This document shows positions 50,036 through 57,809 of a stretch of DNA of 64,000 nucleotides, piece after piece. Under the pieces are notes generated by a model, which saw only the letters and a program-made list of their open reading frames with translations, was not told the DNA's origin and searched no databases. The stretch is from Phycisphaerales bacterium. Lineage in GTDB: Bacteria > Planctomycetota > UBA1135 > UBA2386. Each line of letters begins with the position of its first letter. Positions within the stretch are counted from its first letter, which is position 1. The stretch covers positions 106,516 through 170,515 of the forward strand of contig JADCJE010000047.1 of the NCBI GenBank assembly GCA_020247305.1. The letters are read 5' to 3'. The position numbers and the translations under genes are program-made.

Positions 50036-51763
50036 ATGCGCCCACTCCGCGCCAGCCTGTGCGTCGCCGCTGCCCTCGCCGCCGCATGGTTCGGCGCGCG
50101 TGCGCTGCGCGCCGACCCGTCGCCCGCCGCACAGGCTTCGCCCGCGATCGCCCCGATCGCGCCGGCGTCGCCCGCCGCGCCCGCAGTCGCTCCGGTCGCG
50201 TCCGACCACGTCTACACCGGTTGCGCCGAGTCGCCCGACGACGTCAATCCGCTGACGGCGGCCAGCGCCGTCGCCCGGCGGCTGGTGCTCGCGCGCACGC
50301 ACGACGGGCTGCTGGCCGCCGACCCGGCGACCGGCGACCTCGTGCCCGCCGCGGCCGAGCGCTTCGACGTCGCCGCCGACGGCGGCGCGTGCACGTTCAC
50401 CCTGCGCCAGGGGCTGCGCTTCGCCGACGGCAGCGAGGTGACGCTCGACGACGTGCTGTTCCCGTGGGAACTCGCGCAGGCCGGCCACCTCGCGCTCGGC
50501 TTCGTCGGCGAGGCGATGGCGCGCGTCGCCGGCGTCGAGCGCACGGGCGAACGCGCCCTGCGCGTGACCTTCCGCGACCGCCACTACGCTGCCGTGCGCA
50601 TCGTCGGCGAGGCGTGGCTCGTCGTGTCGCGGCGCTTCTTCGTCCAGCGCGTCGCCGAGCGCGCGGCCCCGGCCGCGCCGCCGGCGGTCGGCAGCGCCGA
50701 GTTCGCCGCGCTCCTGGCGCAGGTCCGCAGCGAATGCGGTCCCGGCACCGGGCCGTACCGGCTCGACAACGCGCCGGCGGGCCAGCAGGACTGGCGCCCG
50801 CGCCAGGACCTGCTGCTGCGCCGGAACGAGCATTCGTGGCAGCGGCGGGCCGATCTGCAGGCGTGGACCTTCGGCGGCATCCGCATCCTGTTCCGCGACC
50901 AGGCCGCCGCCACCAACGAACTGTTCGCCGGCGCGCTCGACTGGTTCAGCAGCCAGTCGCTGCCGACGCTGCTGCGCGCGCGGCCGGAACTGACCGCCGA
51001 CTACCGCCTGCTGTCGTACGACCACGACGCGCTAGGCGTGTACCGCGTGGTTTGGAACGTCCGCCGCGGCCCGCTGCAGGACGCGCGCGTCCGCCGCGCG
51101 CTCGCGCGCCTGTTCGACGTCGCGGCGCTGCGCGAAGGCAACGAAGGGCTCGGCGCGGTGGCAGTGGCGCACTGCAAGCCGTCGGCGCCGGAGTGCCCCA
51201 AGGACCTGACGCCGCCGCGCTTCGATCCCGAGGCTGCGCGCGCGGAGTTGCGCGCGGCCGGCTTCGATGCCGCCGCCGGCACGCCGCTGCGGCTCGTGCT
51301 GCTGGCCCCGGTCGGCACCGAGGTGCTGCAGCGCATCGCCGACCTCTTCGCCGATGCCTGCCGGCAGGCGGGCGTCGAACTCGACCTGCGCCAGCGCGAG
51401 TTCGCGGCCTACGTGCAGGAACAGCAGGCGGATGAATGGGACGGGCTGTTGGCGCTGCAGTCGTTCCGGCCGTGGGGGGATCCGTGGGACCTGGTGCACA
51501 GCCAGGGCACGGAGAACTTCGGCGGCTACCGCAATGCCGAGGTCGACCGGCTGGCGGACGCCGCGCGCGTCGAGCCGGACGCCGAGGCCCGGGCGCGGTT
51601 GTGGCGCGCGATGCACCAACTCGTCTTCACCGACCAACCGGCAGCCCTGCTCGTGCACCCGCTGGCGTCGATCCTGCTGCACCGCCGCATCGAAGGCGCA
51701 ATCGTCGGCCGGCGGGGCTTGTCCGTGGAGCGCGCGCGGGTCGCAGCCGAACGCGGCAAGTGA
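50036..51763 (+). CDS. peptide/nickel-type ABC solute-binding protein (SBP family 5), orphan
   Basis: 575 residues with an N-terminal hydrophobic signal or anchor and a long Ala/Pro linker before the domain. Family 5 features: [15 protein letters not shown], the FTLRQGLRFADGSEVTLDDVLF segment typical of OppA/DppA-like proteins, VRRALARLFDVAALREG and a C-terminal hinge (GYRNAEVDRLADAA). No permease or ATPase genes are adjacent, so it either serves transporter parts elsewhere or acts as a sensor. TAGGAT eight bases before the ATG suggests a near-leaderless mRNA. Confidence 0.9.
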   Translation: MRPLRASLCVAAALAAAWFGARALRADPSPAAQASPAIAPIAPASPAAPAVAPVASDHVYTGCAESPDDVNPLTAASAVARRLVLARTHDGLLAADPATGDLVPAAAERFDVAADGGACTFTLRQGLRFADGSEVTLDDVLFPWELAQAGHLALGFVGEAMARVAGVERTGERALRVTFRDRHYAAVRIVGEAWLVVSRRFFVQRVAERAAPAAPPAVGSAEFAALLAQVRSECGPGTGPYRLDNAPAGQQDWRPRQDLLLRRNEHSWQRRADLQAWTFGGIRILFRDQAAATNELFAGALDWFSSQSLPTLLRARPELTADYRLLSYDHDALGVYRVVWNVRRGPLQDARVRRALARLFDVAALREGNEGLGAVAVAHCKPSAPECPKDLTPPRFDPEAARAELRAAGFDAAAGTPLRLVLLAPVGTEVLQRIADLFADACRQAGVELDLRQREFAAYVQEQQADEWDGLLALQSFRPWGDPWDLVHSQGTENFGGYRNAEVDRLADAARVEPDAEARARLWRAMHQLVFTDQPAALLVHPLASILLHRRIEGAIVGRRGLSVERARVAAERGK

Positions 51764-51949
51764 GCCGCAGGCGCGAGTGGGGTCACGGCGCAGGCGCCAG
51801 ACCACTCGCACCGACGGTGGCCAGCATGCCATGCACGGGCTGGTGGCGGCCTGCTGGTAGCGGCCTGCTGGTCGCGACGCGTCCGCGGTAGCCGATCCTC
51901 GCCGCGTTCGGGCGGCGGACGGGGGACTGCTGCGCTGCCGGCGGGTAGG

Positions 51950-52025
51950 TGGTGGAGAGTAGGGGAGTCGAACCCCTGACCTCGACAATGCCATTGTCGC
52001 GCTCTACCAACTGAGCTAACTCCCC
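51950..52025 (-). tRNA. tRNA-Ala (anticodon GGC)
   Basis: Minus-strand cloverleaf of 76 bases: acceptor GGGGAGT/ACTCTCC with a G3-U70 pair, the alanine identity element; D arm TTAGCTCAGTTGG; anticodon stem CGACA/TGTCG around ATGGCAT, anticodon GGC; T arm AGGGGTTCGACTCCCCT. The 3' CCA is encoded. Confidence 0.96.
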
Positions 52026-52351
52026 CCGTTCCGGCGGCAGCAGTCCGACCTGCGGCAGGCGAGCCCGCTGCAGGCCCCAACCGACGTCGCCGCGAGCGGC
52101 TGCGCCGGAAAGGCCGCGAGAAGTTAGCGGCGACGCCGGCAAGTTCAAGCGCGAACTCGACCTGCGCTGCCCGCGCCCGTGCCGCGGTGCACGCCGCGGC
52201 TGGTGCCGTCGCGGCGGCGCGCTACGCTCCAACTCACGTTCGACGCCGGATGGTCACGGTGGCACCGACCGCAGCGGCGCGCGCTGCGGGATGTCGCCGC
52301 TGGTGCGGACGCGCGGTTGCGGCGGCCCAGCAGGCCGCCAGGCGAGGGCAC
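52026..52351. other. 326-base intergenic stretch
   Basis: Divergent gap between tRNA-Ala and the coiled-coil membrane protein. It holds a likely tRNA-Ala promoter (52121-52148, minus) and a TACGCT hexamer at about 52221 that could be a -10 for the plus-strand gene, 126 bases before its start. No other coding region is convincing. Confidence 0.6.
52121..52148 (-). promoter_or_regulatory. predicted tRNA-Ala promoter TTGAAC-16-TAACTT
   Basis: On the minus strand TTGAAC and TAACTT are separated by 16 bases about 95 bases before the tRNA, in the only locally AT-richer part of the gap. Confidence 0.45.
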
Positions 52352-53182
52352 ATGGTCAAGCAGGGTTCGTTCCTTACGCGTCTGCGTGAACGCATGCGCG
52401 GTCCCGTTCGAATCGACGCCGCCGGTGACGGCGCCACCGACGCGCCGCAGATGGTTGCGGCCGAGCGCGTCGCCGCGGATGGCTTCGACGGCCCGGTCGA
52501 GCAGCGCTCGACGCGCAAGCTGACCGAGCGCGAGGAAGCCCTGCTCGCCGTCGGCGGCCACTTCCAGGAACTGACCGCGATGCTGCGCGGCTCGCAGGCG
52601 CGCGTCGACGACCAACTCGCGCGCCTCGTGGCGTCGACCTCGGCGCTGCCGCAGCTGCCGACGCTCTCGCAGCAGCACCTCGAAGCGCTGCGCACGTTGG
52701 CCGCCCAGATGGAGCGACAGAACGTGCTCGGCGAACAGCTGGCGCACGCGATGGCGCGGCTGCCGGGCATGCTGGAGTCGGTCGAGCACGCGCTGGCCCG
52801 CGCCGCCGCCGCCGACGAGCGCACCAGCGCCGTCGTCCGCGACTTCCAGGGCACGCTCGATCGCGTGCAGGACGCCATGGGCCGCATGGTCGCGCACGGC
52901 GAACAGCACGTGCTGGCGGCGCAGGGCCTCGTCGCCCGGCGCGACCAGGAGTTCAAGGACCTGACCGAGGGCATTCAGGTGACGCAGCTGCGCGCCGCCG
53001 ACGAACTGCACCGCGCCGCCGCCGACGGCATGCAGTCGCTGCGCCAGAGCCACGAAGACCAGAGCAACCGCCTGCAGCGCATCGTGCAGGAATCGGCGGC
53101 CGGCAACCGCGCCGTGCTGTTCGGCCTGGCGATGCTGGCGATCCTCACCATCGGCGTCCTGGCCCTGCGGCTGATCGCGTGA
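52352..53182 (+). CDS. tail-anchored coiled-coil protein of unknown function
   Basis: 276 residues from ATG 52352 (AGGG just upstream); the track start adds Arg/Ala-rich non-coding sequence. Residues about 60-250 are predicted mostly coiled coil, rich in Gln, Ala and Leu (ELTAMLRGSQARVDDQLARL, RVQDAMGRMVAHGEQHVLAA), with a single C-terminal membrane helix AVLFGLAMLAILTIGVLALRL. This resembles tail-anchored scaffolding or chemotaxis-like helical proteins without their signature. Overlaps the phosphatase gene by GTGA. Confidence 0.75.
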   Translation: MVKQGSFLTRLRERMRGPVRIDAAGDGATDAPQMVAAERVAADGFDGPVEQRSTRKLTEREEALLAVGGHFQELTAMLRGSQARVDDQLARLVASTSALPQLPTLSQQHLEALRTLAAQMERQNVLGEQLAHAMARLPGMLESVEHALARAAAADERTSAVVRDFQGTLDRVQDAMGRMVAHGEQHVLAAQGLVARRDQEFKDLTEGIQVTQLRAADELHRAAADGMQSLRQSHEDQSNRLQRIVQESAAGNRAVLFGLAMLAILTIGVLALRLIA

Positions 53183-53793
53183 GCGCCGCGGCCGGCCGCC
53201 GGCTCTGGCTCGTGCGCCACGGCGAGACCGAGGGCCAGTCGTCGATCCGCTACCACGGCCGCAACGACGTGGCGCTGTCGGACGAAGGCCGCGCGCAGAT
53301 CCGCGCGCTGGCGCCGCTGCTGGCCGGCGTCGAGTTCGCGCACGTCGTGCACTCGCCGCTGCGCCGCGCTGCCGAGTCGGCGGCGATCCTCGGCGAGCGC
53401 CTCGGCCTGGCGACCGCGCGCTTTCGCGTCGACGAGCGGTTGCGCGAGATCTGCTTCGGCGACTGCGAGGGCATGACCGCCGAGGAGATCGCGGCGGCCC
53501 ATCCGGCGTTCTGGGCCGAGCATCGCGCCGGCCGCGCCGACGCGTTCCCCGGCGGCGAGAGCCGCGCCGGTTTCGCGGCGCGCGTCCGGGCGGCCATCCT
53601 GGAGCATGCGTCGGCGCCGTGGGCGGGCGACCTGTTGGTCGTCGCGCACCGCGGCATCGTGCGCCACGGACTGCATGCGCTGCTGGGCGAGTCCGGCCAC
53701 GGCCTCGACCCGTACGCGGTGGCGCTCGGCAGCGTGTCGGTCGTGCGCGACGTCGGCGGCTGGCGGCTCGAAGCGCTGTCGCTGTTGCCGTAG
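53179..53793 (+). CDS. histidine phosphatase family protein
   Basis: 204 residues from GTG 53179. Phosphoglycerate mutase-like phosphatase with the catalytic LWLVRHGETEGQ (RHG motif), SPLRRAAESAA and the second histidine in VVAHRGIVRHGL. Length fits small phosphatases such as CobC (alpha-ribazole phosphatase) or broad-specificity enzymes, not a glycolytic mutase. No cobalamin genes are near. Translationally coupled to the coiled-coil protein. Confidence 0.9.
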   Translation: MSAAAGRRLWLVRHGETEGQSSIRYHGRNDVALSDEGRAQIRALAPLLAGVEFAHVVHSPLRRAAESAAILGERLGLATARFRVDERLREICFGDCEGMTAEEIAAAHPAFWAEHRAGRADAFPGGESRAGFAARVRAAILEHASAPWAGDLLVVAHRGIVRHGLHALLGESGHGLDPYAVALGSVSVVRDVGGWRLEALSLLP

Positions 53794-53886
53794 GCGTCTG
53801 CCCCGCCCGGCCATCGTCGGGATCGTCGCCGCGCGCCAGCGCGGCCTTCCTTCGCGGGCGGCGATGCGCGATCCTCTCCGCCCCGC

Positions 53887-55440
53887 ATGATCCACCCCAC
53901 GCCGCGCCTGCGCTTCGCGCCGTCCCCAACCGGTCCGCTGCACCTCGGTGGCGCGCGCACCGCGATGTACAACTGGGCGGCTGCCCGCGCGCTCGGCGGC
54001 ACGTTCCTGCTGCGCATCGAGGACACCGACCAGGCGCGCAGCACCGACGCGTCGCTGCAGATCATCCTGCAGGGCCTGCGGTGGCTCGGCATCGACTGGG
54101 ACGAGGGGCCGGAGAAGGGCGGCGACTTCGGCCCGTACTTCCAGATGCAGCGCCTGGGGCTCTACCGGCAGGCCGCCGACCATCTGCTGGCCGATGGGCA
54201 CGCGTACCTGTGTTACTGCACGCCCGAGGAGATCGACGCCGGGCGCAAGGAGATGGAGGCGCAGAAGGCCGGTTTCGCCGGCTACAACCGCCGCTGCCGC
54301 AGCCTGACGCCGGCGCAGCGCGCGGCGTTCGAGCAGCAGGGCCGCAAGCCCAATGTGCGCTTCAAGATGCCCGAGGCGCGCGTCATGCAGGTGCACGACC
54401 TGATCCGCGGCGACGTCGAGGTCAACACCAAGGAACTCGACGACTGGGTGATGCTGCGGCCGGACGGCGTGCCGCTCTACAATTTCGCCTGCGTGGTCGA
54501 CGACGTCGGCATGAAGATCACGCACGTCGTCCGCGGCGAGGAGCACTTCCTCAACGGCATCAAGCAGCGCCTGCTGTTCGAGGCGCTCGGCCACGAGTGC
54601 CCGCTGTACGCGCACATCCCGCTGATCCTCAACAAGGATGGCAAGAAGCTCAGCAAGCGCGACGCCGACACCAACATGCTGGACTACCGCGACAAAGGCT
54701 TCCCGCCCGAGGCGGTGTTCAACTACATCGCGCTGCTCGGCTGGGGCTTCAGCGGCGACCGCGACGTCTTCTCGCGCGAGGAGATGGTGCAGGTGTTCCG
54801 CATCGAGACCATCGGCAAGGCCGGGTCCAAGTTCGACGAGGAGAAGCTGCGCTGGATGTGCGGCGAGTACGTGCGGCGCTGGACGCCGGCCCAGCTGCTC
54901 GAACGCAGCAAGCCGTGGCTGCAGCCGGTGGTGCCGGCGACGGCGCTGACGACGCACGCGGGCTGGCTGCAGAACGCGCTCGCGTGTTACCAGGAGCGCA
55001 TCGCCATCCTGTCCGAACTGCCGGGCAAGCTCGGCTGGCTGTTCGGCGTGCCGGCGATGGACGAAGCGGCGGCGAAGAACCTCGCCAAGGACCCGGCCGG
55101 CAAGCAGTGGCTGCTGGCGTACGCGCAGCACCTGGAGGGCTCCAACCTGCCGCCGAGCTGGCCGTCCGACCGCCAGGGCGTCGACGTCGCCGTGCCGCTG
55201 CCGTCGAAGAAGGACGCGCCGGAACCCGCCTGCGCCTTCTGGACGCCGGCGGCGATCGAGCGCGACAGCCGCGCCTTCGTCGAGGCGCTCGGCGTCAAGT
55301 TCGGCAGCTTCGTGCACCCGGTGCGCGCAGCGCTGACCGGCACCGACAAGGGGCCCGGCCTGTTCGACGTGCTCTTCCTGCTGGGCAAGGACGCGTGCGT
55401 CGCGCGCCTGCGCGCCGCCGCCAGCCACGTCGCGCTCTGA
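53887..55440 (+). CDS. gltX: glutamyl-tRNA synthetase
   Basis: 517 residues. Class I synthetase with FAPSPTGPLHLGGARTAMYN (HIGH-type motif HLGG), RIEDTDQARS, and KKLSKRDADTN (KMSKS-type). The C-terminal anticodon-binding helical domain is complete. Charges tRNA-Glu; a separate glnS in the window means it is likely discriminating. 93 bases separate it from the phosphatase gene. Confidence 0.96.
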   Translation: MIHPTPRLRFAPSPTGPLHLGGARTAMYNWAAARALGGTFLLRIEDTDQARSTDASLQIILQGLRWLGIDWDEGPEKGGDFGPYFQMQRLGLYRQAADHLLADGHAYLCYCTPEEIDAGRKEMEAQKAGFAGYNRRCRSLTPAQRAAFEQQGRKPNVRFKMPEARVMQVHDLIRGDVEVNTKELDDWVMLRPDGVPLYNFACVVDDVGMKITHVVRGEEHFLNGIKQRLLFEALGHECPLYAHIPLILNKDGKKLSKRDADTNMLDYRDKGFPPEAVFNYIALLGWGFSGDRDVFSREEMVQVFRIETIGKAGSKFDEEKLRWMCGEYVRRWTPAQLLERSKPWLQPVVPATALTTHAGWLQNALACYQERIAILSELPGKLGWLFGVPAMDEAAAKNLAKDPAGKQWLLAYAQHLEGSNLPPSWPSDRQGVDVAVPLPSKKDAPEPACAFWTPAAIERDSRAFVEALGVKFGSFVHPVRAALTGTDKGPGLFDVLFLLGKDACVARLRAAASHVAL

Positions 55441-55459
55441 CCGCCGGCTTTGCTTGCCG

Positions 55460-56272
55460 TCAGCGACCGCGCGGCCGCGGCCGGTCGCGCGGGCCGTCGC
55501 CGACGGCCGCCATGAAGGCCTCGGTGAGCTGCCGCACGCGGCCCGGATCCGCGGTGCGGCCGACCGCGCCGGCGAGCCAGTCGGCGCGCGTCACCGGATA
55601 ACCGCTCCAGCCCAGCAGCACGAGTGCGAGCGCGCCGACGGCGAGGCGCCAGCGCCGCAGGCCCGGCGACGGCAGGCGCCCCGGTCGCAGCCAGAGCCAC
55701 GTCACCGCGAAGCCGGCCAGCAGTCCGCCGACGTGCGCGGTGTTGCTGACGAACGGCAGCAGGAAGCCGATGACGAGGTTCGCGACGATCGTGCCGCGCA
55801 GGCGGCGCGGGCCTTCGAAGTCGAGCAAGGCCAAGGCATGCCGGCCGCTGCGCATGTTGAGCGCGACGGCCGCGCCCATCAGGCCGAAGATCGCGCCTGA
55901 CGCGCCGAGCACCGCTTGCCGCGGGTCGTACAGCAGGCAGACGGCGACGTTGCCGAACACGGCGCTGGCGACGTAGAGCGCGGTGAAGCGCAGGCTGCCG
56001 AGCGACTGCTCCAGTGCTGGCCCGAGGCTCCACAGCATCATCAGGTTGAAGACGAGGTGCACGGCGCCGCCGTGCAGGAACGCCGCCGCCAGCAGCCGCC
56101 ACCAGTCGCCGTCGGCGACCAGCGCGGGCGACAGCAGGCCGTGTTGCAGCAGCAGTTCCTCGAACTCCTCGGGCGGGCCGAACATGCGCGTCAGCACGGC
56201 GAGCGTGCCGCAGGCGATGGCGACGACGATGGTCGCCGGACAGGCGTCGATGGGCGAGGCTTGGCGGCTCAC
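55460..56272 (-). CDS. rhomboid family intramembrane serine protease
   Basis: 270 residues from a GTG overlapping the upstream stop (GTGA). Six membrane helices with the rhomboid signature: AAAFLHGGAVHLVFNLMML (L1 loop/TM2), LGASGAIFGLMG (catalytic Ser) and NTAHVGGLLAGF (catalytic His). The Ser-His dyad is intact. Begins VSRQASPID; the longer track ORF is the antisense of other frames. Substrate unknown; the coupled upstream gene is a TPR membrane protein. Confidence 0.92.
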   Translation of the reverse strand: MSRQASPIDACPATIVVAIACGTLAVLTRMFGPPEEFEELLLQHGLLSPALVADGDWWRLLAAAFLHGGAVHLVFNLMMLWSLGPALEQSLGSLRFTALYVASAVFGNVAVCLLYDPRQAVLGASGAIFGLMGAAVALNMRSGRHALALLDFEGPRRLRGTIVANLVIGFLLPFVSNTAHVGGLLAGFAVTWLWLRPGRLPSPGLRRWRLAVGALALVLLGWSGYPVTRADWLAGAVGRTADPGRVRQLTEAFMAAVGDGPRDRPRPRGR

Positions 56273-57063
56273 GCGCGGCCGCCTTTGCCCCACAGGCGCA
56301 CGCGCGCGAGCGCGCGGAACCAGCCGTCCTCGGGCGACAGGGCCACCGTCGGCTTCTGCGCCGCCTGCCGCAGCGCGGCGACCGCACCCGACGAGTCGCC
56401 GGCGCGCGCGCGCGCCTCGGCGAGCCACAGCCAGCTGCGCGGGCCGCCGCCGTGGCGGCGGGCGTGCTCTTCGAGCGTCGCCAGTGCGCGGTCGTCCTTG
56501 ACCATGAAGAGGCACCGGCCGAAGACCAGCAGCGCGTCGCCGAAGGCGTGGCCCGGATCGAGCGCCTCGGCGCGTTCGCAGCAGCGCGCCGCCGCCGGCC
56601 ATTGGTGCAGCGCGAACAGCGCGAGCCCGAGCTGGTGCCAGCCGCCGGCCATCGTCTCGTCGAGTTCGACGGCGCGGCCGAGGTGGGGGATCGCCTGTTC
56701 GTGCTTGCGCGCCTGCCGCAGCATGCGGCCGACCTCCAGGTGGCGGGCGGCGGTCTCGAACTGCCGCAGGTCGGCGAGCCGCAGCAGCAGCGCCTGCTGG
56801 TCGAGCAGCAGCGTCTGCCGGCTGCGGTGCAGCGCGCGCCGCACGAACGCCGGCGCGGGCGGGTAGAGCGCGGCCGTGGCGATGGCGCTGCCGAGCGCCC
56901 ACGGCCACGCCGCCGACCACGCCGATGCCGCGCCCTGGGCGAGGCGCACCGCGGCGACCGGATCGCGGGCGTGGACCAGCCACAGCAGCACGGGCCACAG
57001 CGCCGCCGCCCAGACGAGGGCGAGCGGCAACTGGCGCGCGGCGTTGGCGAGGAACGGCGGCAT
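56269..57063 (-). CDS. TPR-containing membrane protein
   Basis: 264 residues: two N-terminal hydrophobic segments (LVWAAALWPVLLWLV and AWPWALGSAIATAAL) then four or so TPR units (LEVGRMLRQARKHEQAIPHLGRAV, GWHQLGLALFALHQWPAAARC, LWLAEARARAGDSSGAVAAL). Probably a protein-interaction adaptor facing the cytosol. Coupled to the rhomboid gene by GTGA, which makes a joint membrane-protein quality or signalling role plausible, but unproven. Confidence 0.82.
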   Translation of the reverse strand: MPPFLANAARQLPLALVWAAALWPVLLWLVHARDPVAAVRLAQGAASAWSAAWPWALGSAIATAALYPPAPAFVRRALHRSRQTLLLDQQALLLRLADLRQFETAARHLEVGRMLRQARKHEQAIPHLGRAVELDETMAGGWHQLGLALFALHQWPAAARCCERAEALDPGHAFGDALLVFGRCLFMVKDDRALATLEEHARRHGGGPRSWLWLAEARARAGDSSGAVAALRQAAQKPTVALSPEDGWFRALARVRLWGKGGRA

Positions 57064-57071
57064 CGGCGGCG

Positions 57072-57212
57072 TCAGCCGTTGCGCCCGTGGCGCGCTCGCA
57101 GCGTGGTCGCGGGCCGGCGGGGGCGGCGTCGTTGCGGCCCGTTCGCCCAGGGCGGGGACGCGGTGGCGGTGCGCCGCGGCGCGCGCCGTGACGTCGTCGC
57201 AGTGGTCGCCAT
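57072..57212 (-). CDS. candidate small Arg-rich ORF coupled to the asparaginase-like gene
   Basis: 46 codons, ATG overlapping the asparaginase-like stop (TGATG). Begins MATTATTSRRAPRRT and continues Arg/Pro-rich without clear structure. The overlap is the only argument for translation; the composition is what random high-GC sequence gives. It ends eight bases before the TPR gene. Confidence 0.22.
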   Translation of the reverse strand: MATTATTSRRAPRRTATASPPWANGPQRRRPRRPATTLRARHGRNG

Positions 57213-57730
57213 CAGTTGCCCGCGCGCACGAACGTGCCCTTGTCCTTGTCCTTGACCACGCCGGGGAACTGCAGCACCTGGTTGTGCATCGCCACGTAGA
57301 CGCCGGGCGCGCACACCTGCACCGCGAGCAGCGCCTCGGTCAGGTTCTGCAGCGCGTCGGTGTTGCGCATCACGTACGGCCGCATCGCGCCGGTCAGCAC
57401 CACCGGCACGCGCACCTGCCCGAGCAGCTGCACGATGCGCTCGCCGGTGACCGCCAGCCGGTCGGTGCCGTGCACGATGACGATGCCGTCGTGCGCCTCG
57501 GCCATCGAGCCGACCGTGCGCGCGATCAGGTCGTGGTCCTGCGGCGACATCTGCAGGCTGTCCTTGTTCATCAGCGGGATGCGCACGATGTCGATGCCCT
57601 GCAGCTGTAGGCTCGCGAGCATGACGTCGAGCACCGACGTGCGGTTGTCGAGCACGCCTTGCAGCTCGTCGTAGGTCTTCTCGATCGTGCCGCCGGTGGA
57701 GATCAGGGCGATGCGCTTCTTGCTGGCCAC
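57212..57730 (-). CDS. single-domain asparaginase-like protein
   Basis: 172 residues from GTG 57730. Matches only the N-terminal domain of type I/II asparaginases: ISTGGTIEKTYDE (first catalytic Thr), IVIVHGTDRLAVTGE (TDT-like region reads GTDR) and VVLTGAMRPYVMRNTDAL. Full enzymes are about 330 residues with a second domain that completes the active site across the dimer; it is absent here and the stop is natural. Short forms are a known subgroup, so activity is uncertain. GATGCT lies seven bases before the start. Confidence 0.82.
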   Translation of the reverse strand: MASKKRIALISTGGTIEKTYDELQGVLDNRTSVLDVMLASLQLQGIDIVRIPLMNKDSLQMSPQDHDLIARTVGSMAEAHDGIVIVHGTDRLAVTGERIVQLLGQVRVPVVLTGAMRPYVMRNTDALQNLTEALLAVQVCAPGVYVAMHNQVLQFPGVVKDKDKGTFVRAGN

Positions 57731-57774
57731 GCGCGCAGCATCGCACGCGCGGCCCGCCATCGCCACGTCCGGCC

Positions 57775-57802
57775 TTGCGTGCCGACCCAGGTGTGCTAAC
57801 CG
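57775..57802 (+). promoter_or_regulatory. predicted kef promoter TTGCGT-16-TAACCG
   Basis: TTGCGT and TAACCG with a 16-base spacer; the -10 ends seven bases before the antiporter ATG, so the predicted transcript is leaderless or nearly so. Confidence 0.5.
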
Positions 57803-57809
57803 TGGCGTC

